DNA of 64,000 bases, taken from contig JAIVFJ010000222.1 of NCBI GenBank assembly GCA_025765615.1, positions 38,735 through 102,734 on the forward strand, read 5' to 3'. A program made the translations under genes and the position numbers. Positions 52,908-63,600 of this stretch are shown piece after piece (positions within the stretch are counted from its first letter, which is position 1; each line of letters begins with the position of its first letter). This DNA comes from Zopfochytrium polystomum. Taxonomy: Eukaryota; Chytridiomycota; Chytridiomycetes; Chytridiales; Chytridiaceae. Below the pieces are notes generated by a model, which did not search any database, was not told the DNA's origin, and saw nothing but the letters and a program-made list of their open reading frames with translations.

Positions 52908-53610
52908 TGTCGAGGGAGAAGGACTGCGTGAGTTACAAAGGAGCGCAGCGACCGCGTTGCCGTCGAATGTGGTGCGATGCCCGGCCGATGGTGGATGCCC
53001 AGAGAGAGGCTGGGAGGAACTGCCTGCGAGATGATACAATGATGAGGGGGGTGAGGTGGCTACTGCTGCTGCTCCACTCCGCTTCCAGTCCACTCGATTC
53101 GACGAGAAGGAACAGACAAGGTTGGTTGCCGTTGGACAGACGGCGCGGAAGGATGCGGACTGACGTGCAGGCCGTTCCTTTGAAAGCTTGGTTGGTTTGT
53201 TTCCCCTTCTCTTTTTCTTCCTTTTTTCCTTTTTTGTTCTTTTTTCTTCCATAGTTGATTGTTTTTTTTGTCTAATTTTTTATATGCATTTTTATTGTTT
53301 TTCAGATGAGTGACAGACAGAAACAACAAAAAAAAAAAGTCGCCGGAAATGGGCAAGTGGGGGCGCGGCGAACGTGGCCGCGCAAAGCCCAAAAAAAAAA
53401 GAAAAAAAAAAAACCATGGTTCGTTTCTCCACTCACAGGCAACGTCTGCGACAGACTCCAAAATATATTGCAACCACAATCACACTCTCGTCCAACCACA
53501 CAATCACCCACCGCCGTCGGCTGCTGGATTTCAACACCTTACCAGGGAGACCTCTCCAGAGCAAGAAGATCCATCAGCCCTGACCACCGATCGAACAATC
53601 AAAAGAGCGA
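52908..53610. other. Intergenic region
   Basis: Contains the probable 5'UTR/promoter of the BAR gene, T-rich sequence around 53200-53310 and A-rich tracts at 53321-53413. No gene. Confidence 0.55.
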
Positions 53611-54763
53611 TTGTCCATCATGGAATTGAACCAAAGCTGTTCACCACTTCAACCGAACGATCGCCTTCACCAGTTAGCTAAACAGCCACTGTTTTCAAGC
53701 CCTCACCCACTGATCACAAGACCCATTTCTCTCGAAAGCGACCTGTCACAAATGGAAAATCCAATTGCAATGAGCGTCAAACCAGTCCACCAGGCTCTCA
53801 ATAACCCCATCTACTTTGACACATGGTACGAAGACGTACTTGGCTGTCTCACTGGCAAGGATGCACTTGCTACTGTGAGCCTTCGAGCAGCACGAGGTGC
53901 TGGTGCTGCTGTCGGGGCAGCTGCCAGAGCTGGAGCTGGAGCTGATGCTGGTGCTGACGCTGCTGCTGCCAGTGCAGGATTCATCAACTGGACTGCTGCT
54001 GCACCCCCCCGTTGTGGAGTGATCAGATGTCATGCGTATGCTCCCAGTACATGTACCCAACCACCCACAGCATGTCAGCTACTGGAACTTCAGTGACGAC
54101 AGAACTGTCTTTCCTGGAACCTATGCGCAAAACAAGCTGGCCATGATGCACATTCGGAATCATGTTGGTGAAAACCTCAAGCAAAAGATTAGCAGCATCT
54201 ACTTTGTCTTCAAGGCCCTCGCCGAACTCAAACGAAAAGTCAGCTGTGTCAACTCTGTACAGGTTATGAACCTTATTGACGAGTTCAAGAAACTTCACAT
54301 TGGAGAGAAAGAAAGAATCGTGGACTTCCAGCAGAAATTTGAGACAAACTATGCATCCCTACAGCATGCATGGGAACTCACTCCAATCAACATGCGCAAC
54401 CAGATTGACATAACCCTACGTTTTCATTCTGCTGTCCATGTACTAAAACAAAGATTCAAGAACAACAAATACTGGTTTCCCCAAGTCAACCACTATATGG
54501 GCAAGATTGATGACAGCACCATCACAGACATCACTGGTCTGTTTGATTACCTGAAGATTATGGAGGCCCACAACTGCAACCCTGAAGACTTCTTGGAGCC
54601 ACCTGCCGACCCAGTGAAAGAGGCAGCCCTACTCAGTGGTCCCCAAGGTCGATGGAACAATGGCCACTCCCAATGGGCAGACAGGTCAGAGCAGCGTCAT
54701 GCTTGCTTTGACTCTCGTGAGAAGCAACACAGCAGCCGTCAGGAGAGGCCTCATAAGGAATGA
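53611..54763 (+). pseudogene. Copia-type gag-like region, frameshifted
   Basis: The first frame contains MENPIAMSVKPVHQALNNP, then IYFDTWYEDVLGCLTGKDAL, the start pattern of Ty1/Copia gag proteins ('FDTWYxDVxxxL'). An Ala-rich insert follows, then FINWTAAAPPRCGVIRCHAY. The protein continues in another frame from ~54050 (HVSYWNFSDDRTVFPGTYAQ, IVDFQQKFETNYASLQHAWE, IDDSTITDITGLFDYLKI). A frameshift in 54032-54096 breaks it. It ends next to the Gypsy LTR at 54848, which therefore lies beside or inside an old Copia copy. Copia pol remnants lie at 59-61 kb on the other strand. Confidence 0.55.
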
Positions 54764-54847
54764 CCTGACTGAGGTGGTCGCCAGAGCTTGGAGCAGCCTG
54801 AGCATCGCCGCAGCCAGAGAGAGAGGAACAGCAACAATAACCCACCT

Positions 54848-55155
54848 TGTCAGGAACATGGCAGGACAGGACAAGGCAGACAAGGAACTGAGAGGAGTGA
54901 TGATTGTATTGGAAACAATAATTCACTTGAGGGATGGGACAGGTCCCCCATCCCCCTTTTATACCTTTTGAGAGTGTTCCTTGTCAAGACTCAAAGAAAG
55001 TTCCAGAAAGAGCAATTAGTAATACAATGATACCAATGATACCAATGACAACAAGACAAGTCAGGAAAGCAAAGAAGGTTCCAGAAGGTTCCACAAGGTT
55101 CCATGAAGGAATGTTCTAGAAGGTTCCAGAGGTTTCCAGAGGGTGATTCATAACA
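54848..55155 (-). repeat. LTR of the truncated Gypsy copy (308 bp)
   Basis: Same ends as the 353-bp LTR (TGTTATGAATC...TGACA). It lacks one 45-bp unit, so it has 10 heat-shock-element units (55074-55101 and 55109-55126) instead of 18. The TATA box and self-primer block are kept. Confidence 0.92.
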
Positions 55156-56602
55156 TCATCTCCCCCTTTTAGGCCTCTTCTGCAACTTGGTGGGGTACCT
55201 GGTCTTGAACTTGAGCAGAAGGTCTTGGCAGTGAGTGAGGTTTGACTCAGGTTCCCAGGTGTTGTCAGCATCTGCGTAACCTTTCCACTTGACAAGGAAC
55301 TTGAGTGTCCTTCCAAACCACTTGGCATCCAAGATTTGTTCAACCTCAAATTCCTCTTCACCTTCTACCTCAACTGGAGGAGGAGGAGGAACAACTCTGC
55401 CTGGAATGGAATTGGCCACAAACTTCTCCAAAAGGCTGACATGGAAAACTGGGTGGATCTTCATAGATGCAGGGAGATCCAGCTTGGAGGTGACTGGATT
55501 GATTTGCTCCAAGATCTTGAAAGGTCCCAACTTGAGGTTGTCTAGCTTGGGACTTGGTCTTTTGGTCTGCGAGTTCTTCCTCAGAAGCCAAACTTGCTGA
55601 CCCACAGCAAGGTCATGGTCCATTCTGTGAGTGTTGGCAAACCTTGAGGCATCTTCTTGGGCTTGCTTCAGGGTGGAGTCCAGGAAGGTGCTGATGATCT
55701 TGAGCTTATGCAAGTGTGAAACCACAGCAGGAGCTTGGACATTGGATAGGGTCTCTTGTCCCAGAAGATCTCCTCTTGGATTGAAGCCATAGGTTGCAAA
55801 GAAAGGAGATAGCTGGGTGCTTGAGTGGAGAGAATTGTTGAGAGCAAATTCTGCCAGCAGAAGGAGGGTGGGCCAATCATCCTGCTGATCGCTGACATAG
55901 CACCTCAAATACTGCTCCAGAGTCTGGTTTGTTCTTTCTGTTTGTCCATCAGTCTGAGGGTGATAAGCAGTTAACAGTTGAGACTTGATTCCAAGGGCTG
56001 CAGTGAGTGCTTTCCAAAATTGAGATCTGAACTGTGGTCCTCTGTCACTGATGATTGACTGGGGCAGCCCATGGAGCCTGAATATGTGCTGCAAAAACAG
56101 GTCTGCTGTTCCTTGTGCATCTATATTCTCAGTGCAGGGGATCAAATGGGCCAACTTTGTCCTTCTGCAGATGACAACAAGGATAGAGTCAAATCCATGG
56201 GATGGGGGCAGTTTCACAATGAAGTCCATGGATATTGATGACCAAGGGCTGATGGCAATTGGGAGGGGCTCCAGAAGTCCATAGGGCTTGTGTTTGCTGG
56301 ATTTGTTTCTTTGACAGGTTTCACAGCTGCTGACATAGTTCTTGATGAACTTCCTCATGCCTGGACAGTAGAAGTCTCTGGAAACAAGCTCATATGTCTT
56401 GTGCTCTCCTGGGTGTCCAGCTGTTGCTGCATCATGCCTTGTCTTGAGTATCTCAAGTTTTTCCTCCTCTTGGCTGATTTGAATCTTGTGAGGCTTGGGG
56501 TCCTTGGAAATAGCATGGGCCCACACACTGTCAGGAAGCAATGAAAGGTGTGTCTTGGATGGTGGGGTGAAACCATCTCCCCCTTCAGGTGCATGGTACT
56601 CA
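55156..56602 (-). pseudogene. Integrase-chromodomain of the truncated Gypsy copy
   Basis: Open frame with the same integrase HHCC (CETCQRNKSS), DDE (SMDFIVKLP, ISDRGPQFRS, QTERTNQTLEQ) and chromodomain residues as the 19-kb copy, reading to the stop at the LTR. The N-terminus is fused to repeat R sequence, so the apparent ORF start at 56736 (MDWSAALCAATPHP) is not a Gypsy start. It cannot make protease or RT. Confidence 0.85.
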
Positions 56603-57666
56603 AAGAGGAGGTTGGCCTGAAGCTGCAGATCCATCCAAGGTGCTGGAGAGGGTGTTGGTTTCGTCGACAAGGGCAAAGCCAGTAACAGAAACAGGGGGTG
56701 GGGGGTTGCGGCACAAAGTGCAGCACTCCAATCCAACTGAAGAAGACAAGAGAGTGGGGAGGAAAGTGGCCAGACCCCGGTCTGTTGGAGCCACCACCAT
56801 GGAGCAAGGCTCCCTCTCTGTCAAAGACAAGCCCTAAGTTGAGGGGGTTGGACACAGAGGGCAAACACAAGGAACAGTTAGTGTACAGAGGTGTCTGTTG
56901 AATTAAATCAGAACTGTTTTCCACTTAACAGGACCAGACACAACTTGTCTCACTCCAAGGAGAAGTTCCAACTCAATCCAAGGAGGGGGCACACAGGGGT
57001 GGGAGACAGTGGGACTCTTCTTACTTCATCCTACTAGGACACTGACATCTGCTTCACCAAGCCAGAGGAATTCCTATCTTAGAAGCAAGGAAGGTTAACA
57101 CCCACTCCCTCACCCAAATGTGGCACCATGACATCACAGGAATTAATCTGAGAGAAAGAGGGTCTGAACCCAGTGAAGACCAGGCCCACCAGAGGCCACA
57201 GGAGCCAACAACCAGGGAGGAGGGGGCATACCTGAGAGACCATTCCTGCAGCAGTACCTGACCAGACAGCTCATTCATATCACCTTGAGAGACCTGGATT
57301 TGACTAGATGTATTGACAGGAACCTAGAGGCACCACCACAGATTTACCCTCTATCCTTCCATCACCAAGTGGCTCCTACCCAGTCCAACCTAAGCAGCAT
57401 GCAGAATTGGTGAGGTGCACTGGGGCTTGAACCCAGCACACTGCCATCATGGCCAAGAGGACTTCAACCTCCTGTCACACACCAGGGGACTGCCACCCCC
57501 AGCTCTACATACAGTCAGGAAGAAAAGGGCAGGCAAGAAGACTTCAGGTACAGGTTCTAAGGGGCAACAAGAATGTGGGTGGGCTGCTAAAATAGTAGAG
57601 GGTTGGAATTAGCAGGGTCAAGGAAGAAGGAGGGGAAAAGAAGGGAAAACATATACAAAAGAACAA

Positions 57667-57675
57667 AACAATAAA
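57667..57675 (+). other. MULE target-site duplication, left
   Basis: AACAATAAA, identical to 58774-58782. Confidence 0.93.
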
Positions 57676-57736
57676 GGGTCTTGCTATAGCCAGCCCTCCA
57701 CGACTAGGAGAAATTGCAGCCCTGAGGCATAAAGGA

Positions 57737-58195
57737 GTGAAGACCTGCATCGACCGACGCACAGGCGAGCCAACGTGCAGCGTCGACGGACAGACACTGC
57801 CATCTTGGCCACACAGGTCTCGTATTGAAGGGAATCATTCTGTCATGAAAAGAGACATTGAGGTATCCACAAAAGACCAACTTGGAGCGGTCGAGGGCAT
57901 TCATCGAGCATTGAAAGACCAAGCTGATAACGAAAGCGCTGTACGATCTCCTGTCCTCTCCTGTCGCCCGACGAAGTTTCGTGTTTCATTCTTGGCTCCT
58001 GGACTTGGAAAGGTGTCGCACTTTGCGATGGCGAAGATATTGGATCAATTGCAGCTGGTTGATGGTCTTCAATTTGCAGAGACATGCTCAGGGCGGTTCA
58101 CAGTGGCCTATGGATTACCGTGTAAGCACTGCATCGCCGCTTTGATCGCTGGCGGTCACAAGCTCAACTGCAACGACGTTGACCGCACTGGCTGA
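57737..58195 (+). pseudogene. MULE transposase C-terminal fragment with SWIM motif
   Basis: 152 aa. RSRIEGNHSVMKRDI and AVEGIHRALKDQA correspond to the region after the DDE core of MULE transposases. The end FAETCSGRFTVAYGLPCKHC is the CxC...CxH SWIM zinc finger typical of the family (also in FAR1-type proteins). The DDE core is absent, so this fragment cannot catalyse transposition. Confidence 0.8.
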
Positions 58196-58337
58196 TTGAT
58201 GGGCCTGAGGCAGCCACAGCTGAACATACTGTCAGGCCAAACAATTTAATCACCAAATTGCGCAGATAGCCACAACACCACCAGTAGCTAAACAGCAGCG
58301 AATACTTGATATTCTCAATGAGACTCTCAGTGGTACA

Positions 58338-58526
58338 ATGACGCAGTTGATTAAGGAACCTGCAAAGGTGTCTTCTCGAGGTCGCCCACCTGGGGCAAAA
58401 AACAGACGACCTCAAAAGTCCATCACACAAGATCCCAGTTACTTTGAGCACGTTGAAGCGCAGGAGCAGCAGCGAAAATGCAGCCACTGCAATCTACCAG
58501 GCCACAACAAGCGCACTTGCCCTTGA
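58338..58526 (+). pseudogene. MULE transposase C-terminal end: AT-hook-like and zinc knuckle
   Basis: 62 aa: SSRGRPPGAKNRRP (AT-hook-like), QDPSYFEHVE, then KCSHCNLPGHNKRTCP, a CCHC knuckle that ends many MULE transposases. It lies ~140 bp after the SWIM fragment, separated by a stop and a non-coding gap. Confidence 0.75.
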
Positions 58527-58921
58527 CGAACATGAGACTGGAGTTTCCAGGGTCGGCTCGGGTCGAGAGGAAGTGTCGGTCGACGCAGGAGTTTGTTTTG
58601 TCTTCACTCCTTTATGCCTTCCTTTTCTGTCTGTTTTTCGAAATTTGTCTCCTCCCAAAATGGAAAGAAAATAAAGAATTGAAAAATCAAGAAAGGGCTG
58701 GAGGGGTGGGTGTGCAGGGGCAGCAGGGCTGGCAATTTCTCCTAGTGGCGGAGGGCTGGCTATAGCAAGACCCAACAATAAATAAAACAACAAAGAAGAG
58801 AGAGGAGGAGTGAGTCACCAAGCAATGGGGCTGAGCCATCAAACAAGGAAGACAGCTCAGAAAATCATGGAGCATTTCTTGGCATCAGCTGCCAAGAAAG
58901 ATGGAGGAGATGGGGAGAGCT

Positions 58922-59327
58922 GGTGGCTTAGTCATTATGCAGAACTTAGCATTTCTGCTTCATTCAGTTAGTGATTGCCAACGTGGCTTGAACTTAGCAT
59001 CTTTCCCATTGAAGGGAGCTCTCTACACCACTGAGCTGGAGGGCCTCCGGCCAGTAGTGCAGAGCAGCCTGAGCCATTCGGCCTGCAACTTAGTGCGTAA
59101 TAATAACATGAATAATATACATGGCCGCGGCTAAGAGACAGTCCAAATCTCAGTGGTTCGGCTTGCAGGGACAATAATAAGAAATGGGGTCCAGCCATGT
59201 TACGTTACTTTCGTGAAACATTGTTTGGTCGAGTCAAATTGATAATCCTCACAAATTATCAGTTGAAAAAAGCGTTGTATACTCTTTTTATTTGAGGTCG
59301 CAGGCTCAACAGCCTGTTGTCCTCACA
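58922..59327 (-). repeat. Repeat S, copy 3 (truncated, inverted)
   Basis: Reverse complement of the first ~400 bp of S, including the tRNA-like core (about 59050-58985; CAGCTCAGTGGTGTAGAGAG on the minus strand). It is cut at the boundary with repeat R, keeping the S-R order seen at 24-26 kb. Confidence 0.65.
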
Positions 59328-59775
59328 CTGCAATCTGGTTGCTGGTTGGTACGTAGCGTACGGTGATCTCTCCAGTGGCTATGCCTTGTCAGAGGAAATG
59401 AGCAGGTATGTCAATGTGTTTTGTACGAGCATGTGTGAGAGGGTTGAGCAAAAGTGCAATTGCAGATTGATTGTCCTCAAGGATTGGTAGTGGCCACTGT
59501 GCGGGGAGTTGCAACTCTGATAATACAGCTAAGAGCCATTGTACTTCTTGGAAGGCTTCAGAAAGTGAGTAGTATTCTGCTTCCGTGGAGGATAGTGATA
59601 CTTGATGTTTGCGTGAGACCCAAGAGACGGCAGCACCCAAAACATATCCAGTGTGCAATGCGTGGTCTCCAGGTTTGCTCCCATAGGATGATGCATCAGT
59701 GTATGCAGCTGGTTCAAGGGCGTTGTTTGTGAAGAGCTGTAGCAGCTTGTTGCTTTGCCTGTAAAATAATCCATA

Positions 59776-59927
59776 GTCCCAGGTGCCTCAGAGGTAAAAA
59801 AAAAGGCGACAGAGTGCATTGCAATGGCACTGGCGTGGAGAATAATCCGTTGTCCCAGGTGCCTCAGAGGTAATGAAGCAGGTGGTGGAGTGCATTGCGA
59901 TGGCACTGGTAAAGTACAATTGTTGCA
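59776..59927 (+). repeat. 76-bp tandem duplication
   Basis: GTCCCAGGTGCCTCAGAGGT starts at 59776 and again at 59852; each is followed by a GAGTGCATTGC-ATGGCACTGG block. It lies within the Copia remnant. Confidence 0.8.
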
Positions 59928-60680
59928 AATGCAATATCTGGTCGAGTTTGTGTTGCAAGATTTTGAATTTTCATGAGTGTGGATCAATGCCAGCTTGAGT
60001 TTCTCTCACTGAATTCGATTGACGTTTTGTCATGCATAAAGGTGATAGACATTGGAGTTGATGTGATATCCAGGTTGTCCCACAATTACTCTTCAGTGAT
60101 AATTGTCCTTGGTGTATTTGTCTAGGCCCATCCAAATGCCTTCGGCGTTGCACTCGAGGTGGATGCAAATCACTTGGCTGACAGTGGTTTCCTCAAGAGA
60201 CATGCTGTACTCAGCGCAAAAGGCATCCTCAATTTTTCGCAACGAGAGCTGGGGTGTTGGCCATGACATTGATGTCGTTGACAAAGACAAGATGATTTCA
60301 AATGTTTGCTGCTGAGGGTCTACTTGAAAGAAGAGGCAGGGCATGGCAAGAGATTGGTTAAAGCCAAGTTTTTCAACAATGAACTTGTGAAGGGTCAGGA
60401 ACCAGTTGTGTCCAGATTGATGGAGTCCATAAAGGCTCTTCAGGAGTTTGCAGAATAGTTTCTTTCCATCTGGAGTGAATTGCTTGTGGCCTTTTGGTGG
60501 GTGCATGTAGATGACTTCTTTGAGGAAAGCGTACAGGTAGGCTGCGTTGACATCCATGCTGTGGTACTCGAGGTCAAAAGCAAGGCTGATTGCAATGAGC
60601 AGTCAGATCGCCTGAATCCAGACGACAGGAGAAAAGGTGTCTGCGTAGTTGATGCCTTTGCTTTGGGTGTTGTGAAACTC

Positions 60681-60774
60681 TGTTATGAATAATTGATATA
60701 TGATGATGATGTGCACACTGTAATAGTTGCTACGCAAGCATGACTGGCACAGGGTGAAAACCTCTCCTATATTA
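60681..60774 (+). repeat. LTR-like repeat B, truncated copy
   Basis: Starts TGTTATGAATAATTG and matches the first ~95 bp of the 62641 copy, ending at CCTCTCCTATATTAT. It is inserted into the Copia RT just before FHNTQSKG. Confidence 0.75.
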
Positions 60775-60993
60775 TGTGAGACTATACTCACTTCTTTGAC
60801 CCTGGGATCTGGGCCCTAGAGTGAGGGAAAGCAAATAATAGGCTAAAACTAGCTTTATTGGGCTGTTGTCTAGGGGGTGTTTCAACCCTACTACTTGCCT
60901 AGTCCACGAAGTATCCCAACTGATCTGTCCAACAGGGGTCTCAAACACAAAGAATGAACATTCAGAGGGACAATCCTCTGAGGGATTGGTGCC
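60775..60993 (-). repeat. Repeat A, copy 2
   Basis: Reverse complement of 23169-23387 with few differences. It sits directly next to the truncated B copy, so the two form a nested or fused LTR-like insertion in the Copia element. Confidence 0.75.
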
Positions 60994-61386
60994 TTCCTCA
61001 AGGCCAGATGCAGTCCATTCTTCGTTATAGTCTGATGCGTGGGCTTCCTTGTGGGAACGTGGCACTGGTGGGAGTTGTGATTGGTGGATTGGTTCTTTAG
61101 GGAAGCGCTTTGGGAAGTGTGGTTCTGGTTTGGCTGATGCAAGGTAGAGTCGCAAGAGATGGTGAGTGATTATTTGATTTGCAAGTAGCTTGCTAAGTCC
61201 AGTTGGCGCATCGTTGATGTTGACAATGACAGATGGTGGAAGTGGTGATTCAATGACAGGTTCCAGTTCAGTGTTGATGGATGCTGCTATGCGGTCTGCC
61301 AATGGAGCTAGGCTCTCTTCAGGTTTGTCTTCATCTTTGCCCAGGATGACAGTGAATGTGTCTGGGTTCCAACCATCGTCTTCCAT
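60994..61386 (-). pseudogene. Copia pol linker region
   Basis: Minus-strand open frame (MEDDGWNPDTFTVILGKDED ... SHKEAHASDYNEEWTASGLE) that, once the A/B repeat insertion is removed, would continue into the RT frame. It looks like the variable region between integrase and RT of a Copia polyprotein. No integrase core is recognisable further upstream. Confidence 0.45.
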
Positions 61387-62640
61387 ATCTTGGGGAAGAG
61401 TTGGAGGTTGATCTGAGGTGTTTGTTGATGATGATGGCAGCTGTCCCCCCCTGGAAGCCTGGCACAGTTGCTAGCGAGTACAAGTGGAGGGAGCACTGTC
61501 AGGAGGAGAGTTGGATAATCAATGGTAAGAGTCAAGTGGTAGCTGAAACAGGCTCGAAAGAAGGAGAGTTGTCAGTTTCAGGAAAATCCGTAAAATCACC
61601 AGAGAGAGAAGTTGAGAAATCAGAATTGGGAGAGTGCAGCTTAGTGTTGCTGCGAACAAGGCCAGGAAAGACATGCTCATGCAAGTTATAGTGGTGTGTC
61701 AGAAGAATGGTCCGTGCGCAAAGTTGTTGAATTCTGTCAGCGTCTTGCCAGTGAACACGCTGACAAAATAGTTTAGGTTGGATGACATAGCGTTGCCTGT
61801 AGTGATGATCCTGTTGCAGGAGAAACCAGTAGCTGGAAACTTTGGAGGAGTTGCTTGACAGTGCAGCAGTGACAAAAAGTGACTCTAGAAGTTGTTTGAT
61901 GCTGTACTTGATGGAGAAATGGTCCAGGATAGAAGATGTGTGTTTCACACAGTGCTTGTTGCAAGCTGATTGATGGATGAAAATTCTGAAATCGGAATAG
62001 CAGGTTGGCATGTTGAAAAGCTACTGTGTGCAAAATTTCAGGCCGAAAATCAAAGTTTTGGTGGTGTTGCCCCTTAGGGAGTATTGGAGAACGAAATGGA
62101 GGGAACTATCAAAATCTCTTGTAGCTCCTGCTGTAGGCATCATAGCAGTGCTCGTTAGGTATCAATGGAAAGAGCAGAAGCAGGCAAATACAGCTGTGTA
62201 AGGACGTCCTCTGATCGCTTCTCCCCGTTGAAACAATGTCATGCAAAAAGGAGAAAGCGTTTTCAACTTTCGACACCAATCAAAAATCCGTAGGGACAAC
62301 GTAGAGAGCTCCATGATAGCTTGTTCGAAAGAGGAGAATCAGAGCGTTCAAATACACTATTGCAAGTCCAGATTGAATGACAGAGTCGGCCAGGAGAGGG
62401 CGTCGAAAATTTTGGGCCTCCCAAACGAAATGGTTTCTAAAATTGAGCTATGCTGATTCTGTTTGTTGGAGGTGGTAGAGAGTGTTTTTTGGAGCTAGAA
62501 TCTGTGGTTGATGCAGTCAGATAGCTGGCATGCTGTTGTGTAAACAGTCTACTCTGAGTGAGTGGAAGGAGCGAATGAAGTGGAGATGTGTGTTTGTGGG
62601 TGGTCCTTCTCCCCAACTTGGAGAGAAAGAGAAAAAACAC
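61387..62640. other. No recognisable gene
   Basis: The open frame 62011-61532 (-) has no domain I recognise. This is probably decayed Copia or other repeat DNA. Confidence 0.4.
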
Positions 62641-62945
62641 TGTTATGAATTATTGATACATAATGATGATATACACGCTGTAATAGTTGCTAGGCAAGTG
62701 TGACTGGCACAGGGTAAAAACCTCTCCTATAGTATCTGCTTGAGCAGAGGAGGAAAACTGTTAACACCAGGTTTCTGTTCCACTTAATACTCAGAGTATT
62801 TGTCAACAGCGCAAGCCAGAGCCCAGGCCTACATTGGAGGTGGCTCGCTCTCCCGTGGGCATTGTGAGAACAATAACTGACAGTCACAATAGCTCCAGGT
62901 CCATCTTGTGCCTCTTGCTGCTAACCAGTCAGTTCCGCCTAACGC
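62641..62945 (+). repeat. LTR-like repeat B, longest copy
   Basis: Starts TGTTATGAATTATTG. Its interior matches 17766-17979 in reverse orientation and its first 95 bp match 60681-60774. Probable LTR of another retroelement; its 3' end is not defined. Confidence 0.65.
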
Positions 62946-63600
62946 AACAACTTTCAATCTGCCGCAAAGTTAAGGACAACCTTGGAGTGGTTGTCAAAAT
63001 GCTCTGGAGAAAATCCAACCAAAGCTCCGGTAGGTGGTACAATGTTTCTGCATTTAAAAGTGTTAACCTCTTCTGTTTGCAAGATACTGCACAGAACAGT
63101 TGGAGGCTTCGGTGAAGTGGTCCCAAAGGGAGAACCAAGCTGGGTGGACTGTGACGTTGATCATAACACAGCCTACTGCTGAAATCCGATGCTGTCACTT
63201 TTTTTGTCCAGCTGGGACTCTTCAGCTGGTGCAGCAATATTCTTTCCAATCCCAGGGTGTCATTTTTGACTTCTTTATGTGACAAATGCAGTTGATATTG
63301 CCAAGTTGGGCAAACCTCTGTATTCAAGTGCCAGAGTTCTTGCTGTGCAGTTTGTTGAAGAGTGCAATGTCGAGGCAGAACGGCTTGTTCTTCTTGAAGT
63401 GCGCTCAGACACGAAAACACTCGGGAGTTTGAAATATCGTCCTAATCAAGACTCCTCGGGCCACGGCACACAGTGCCAGGAATCAATCACACTAAAAAAA
63501 ACCAGGCTTTGCAGCTAAACTGTTTTCCTAATTGCAATTAGTGGAGCAGGGCGGGGGGGTTAATTTTTTGTCTTTGGTGGTGCCCAATCAAAACTCAGCA
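62946..63600. other. No recognisable gene
   Basis: Short frames on both strands without a domain. A minus-strand frame at 63420-62929 is open for 163 codons but has no recognisable motif. Confidence 0.4.

Larger units (their letters stand above)
54848..56602 (-). mobile_element. 5'-truncated Gypsy copy, same family as 19.1 kb
   Basis: On the minus strand it reads from APEGGDGFTPPSKTH through integrase and chromodomain to the stop at 55156, then a 308-bp LTR (55155-54848). There is no second LTR, no gag, protease or RT, and no target duplication. It diverges from the 19-kb copy exactly upstream of the GCACCTGAAGGGGGAGATGG block, beyond which it is joined to repeat R. The coding part is highly similar with scattered substitutions. 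Confidence 0.9.
57676..58773 (+). mobile_element. Non-autonomous MULE (Mutator-like), 1,098 bp
   Basis: Terminal inverted repeats of about 40 bp: GGGTCTTGCTATAGCCAGCC at the left end pairs with the right end GGCTGGCTATAGCAAGACCC, and the match continues inward through CTAGGAGAAATT. It is flanked by a perfect 9-bp target duplication and has an empty paralogous site at 25120-25128. Inside are the C-terminal part of a MULE transposase (57737-58195) and a separate zinc-knuckle end (58338-58526). The catalytic core is missing, so it is a deletion derivative moved by an autonomous relative. Confidence 0.95.
56721..58921 (-). repeat. Repeat R, copy 2 (inverted), split by a MULE
   Basis: Reverse complement of 24981-26081, interrupted at 57676-58773 by the MULE. 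The left edge is the junction with the Gypsy copy; the right edge abuts repeat S. Confidence 0.8.
59389..60800 (-). pseudogene. Ty1/Copia RT and RNase H, degraded
   Basis: RT: EFHNTQSKGINYADTFSPVV, MDVNAAYLYAFLKEVIYMHP, KLFCKLLKSLYGLHQSGHNW, CLFFQVDPQQQTFEI, then, in another frame, LVFVNDINVMANTPAL (the catalytic 'YVDD' region, here FVND). IEDAFCAEYSMSLEETTVSQ follows in the first frame. RNase H: SWVSRKHQVSLSSTEAEYYS, LEDNQSAIALLLNP, THARTKHIDI. Frameshifts, an LTR-fragment insertion at 60681-60993 and a tandem duplication near 59776-59900 show it is dead. Order and orientation fit the 3' half of a Copia pol. Confidence 0.85.

Noticed and set aside
61532..62011. Copia integrase
   Set aside because: The open frame has no HHCC or DDE motif that I can see; placed in unassigned repeat DNA instead.
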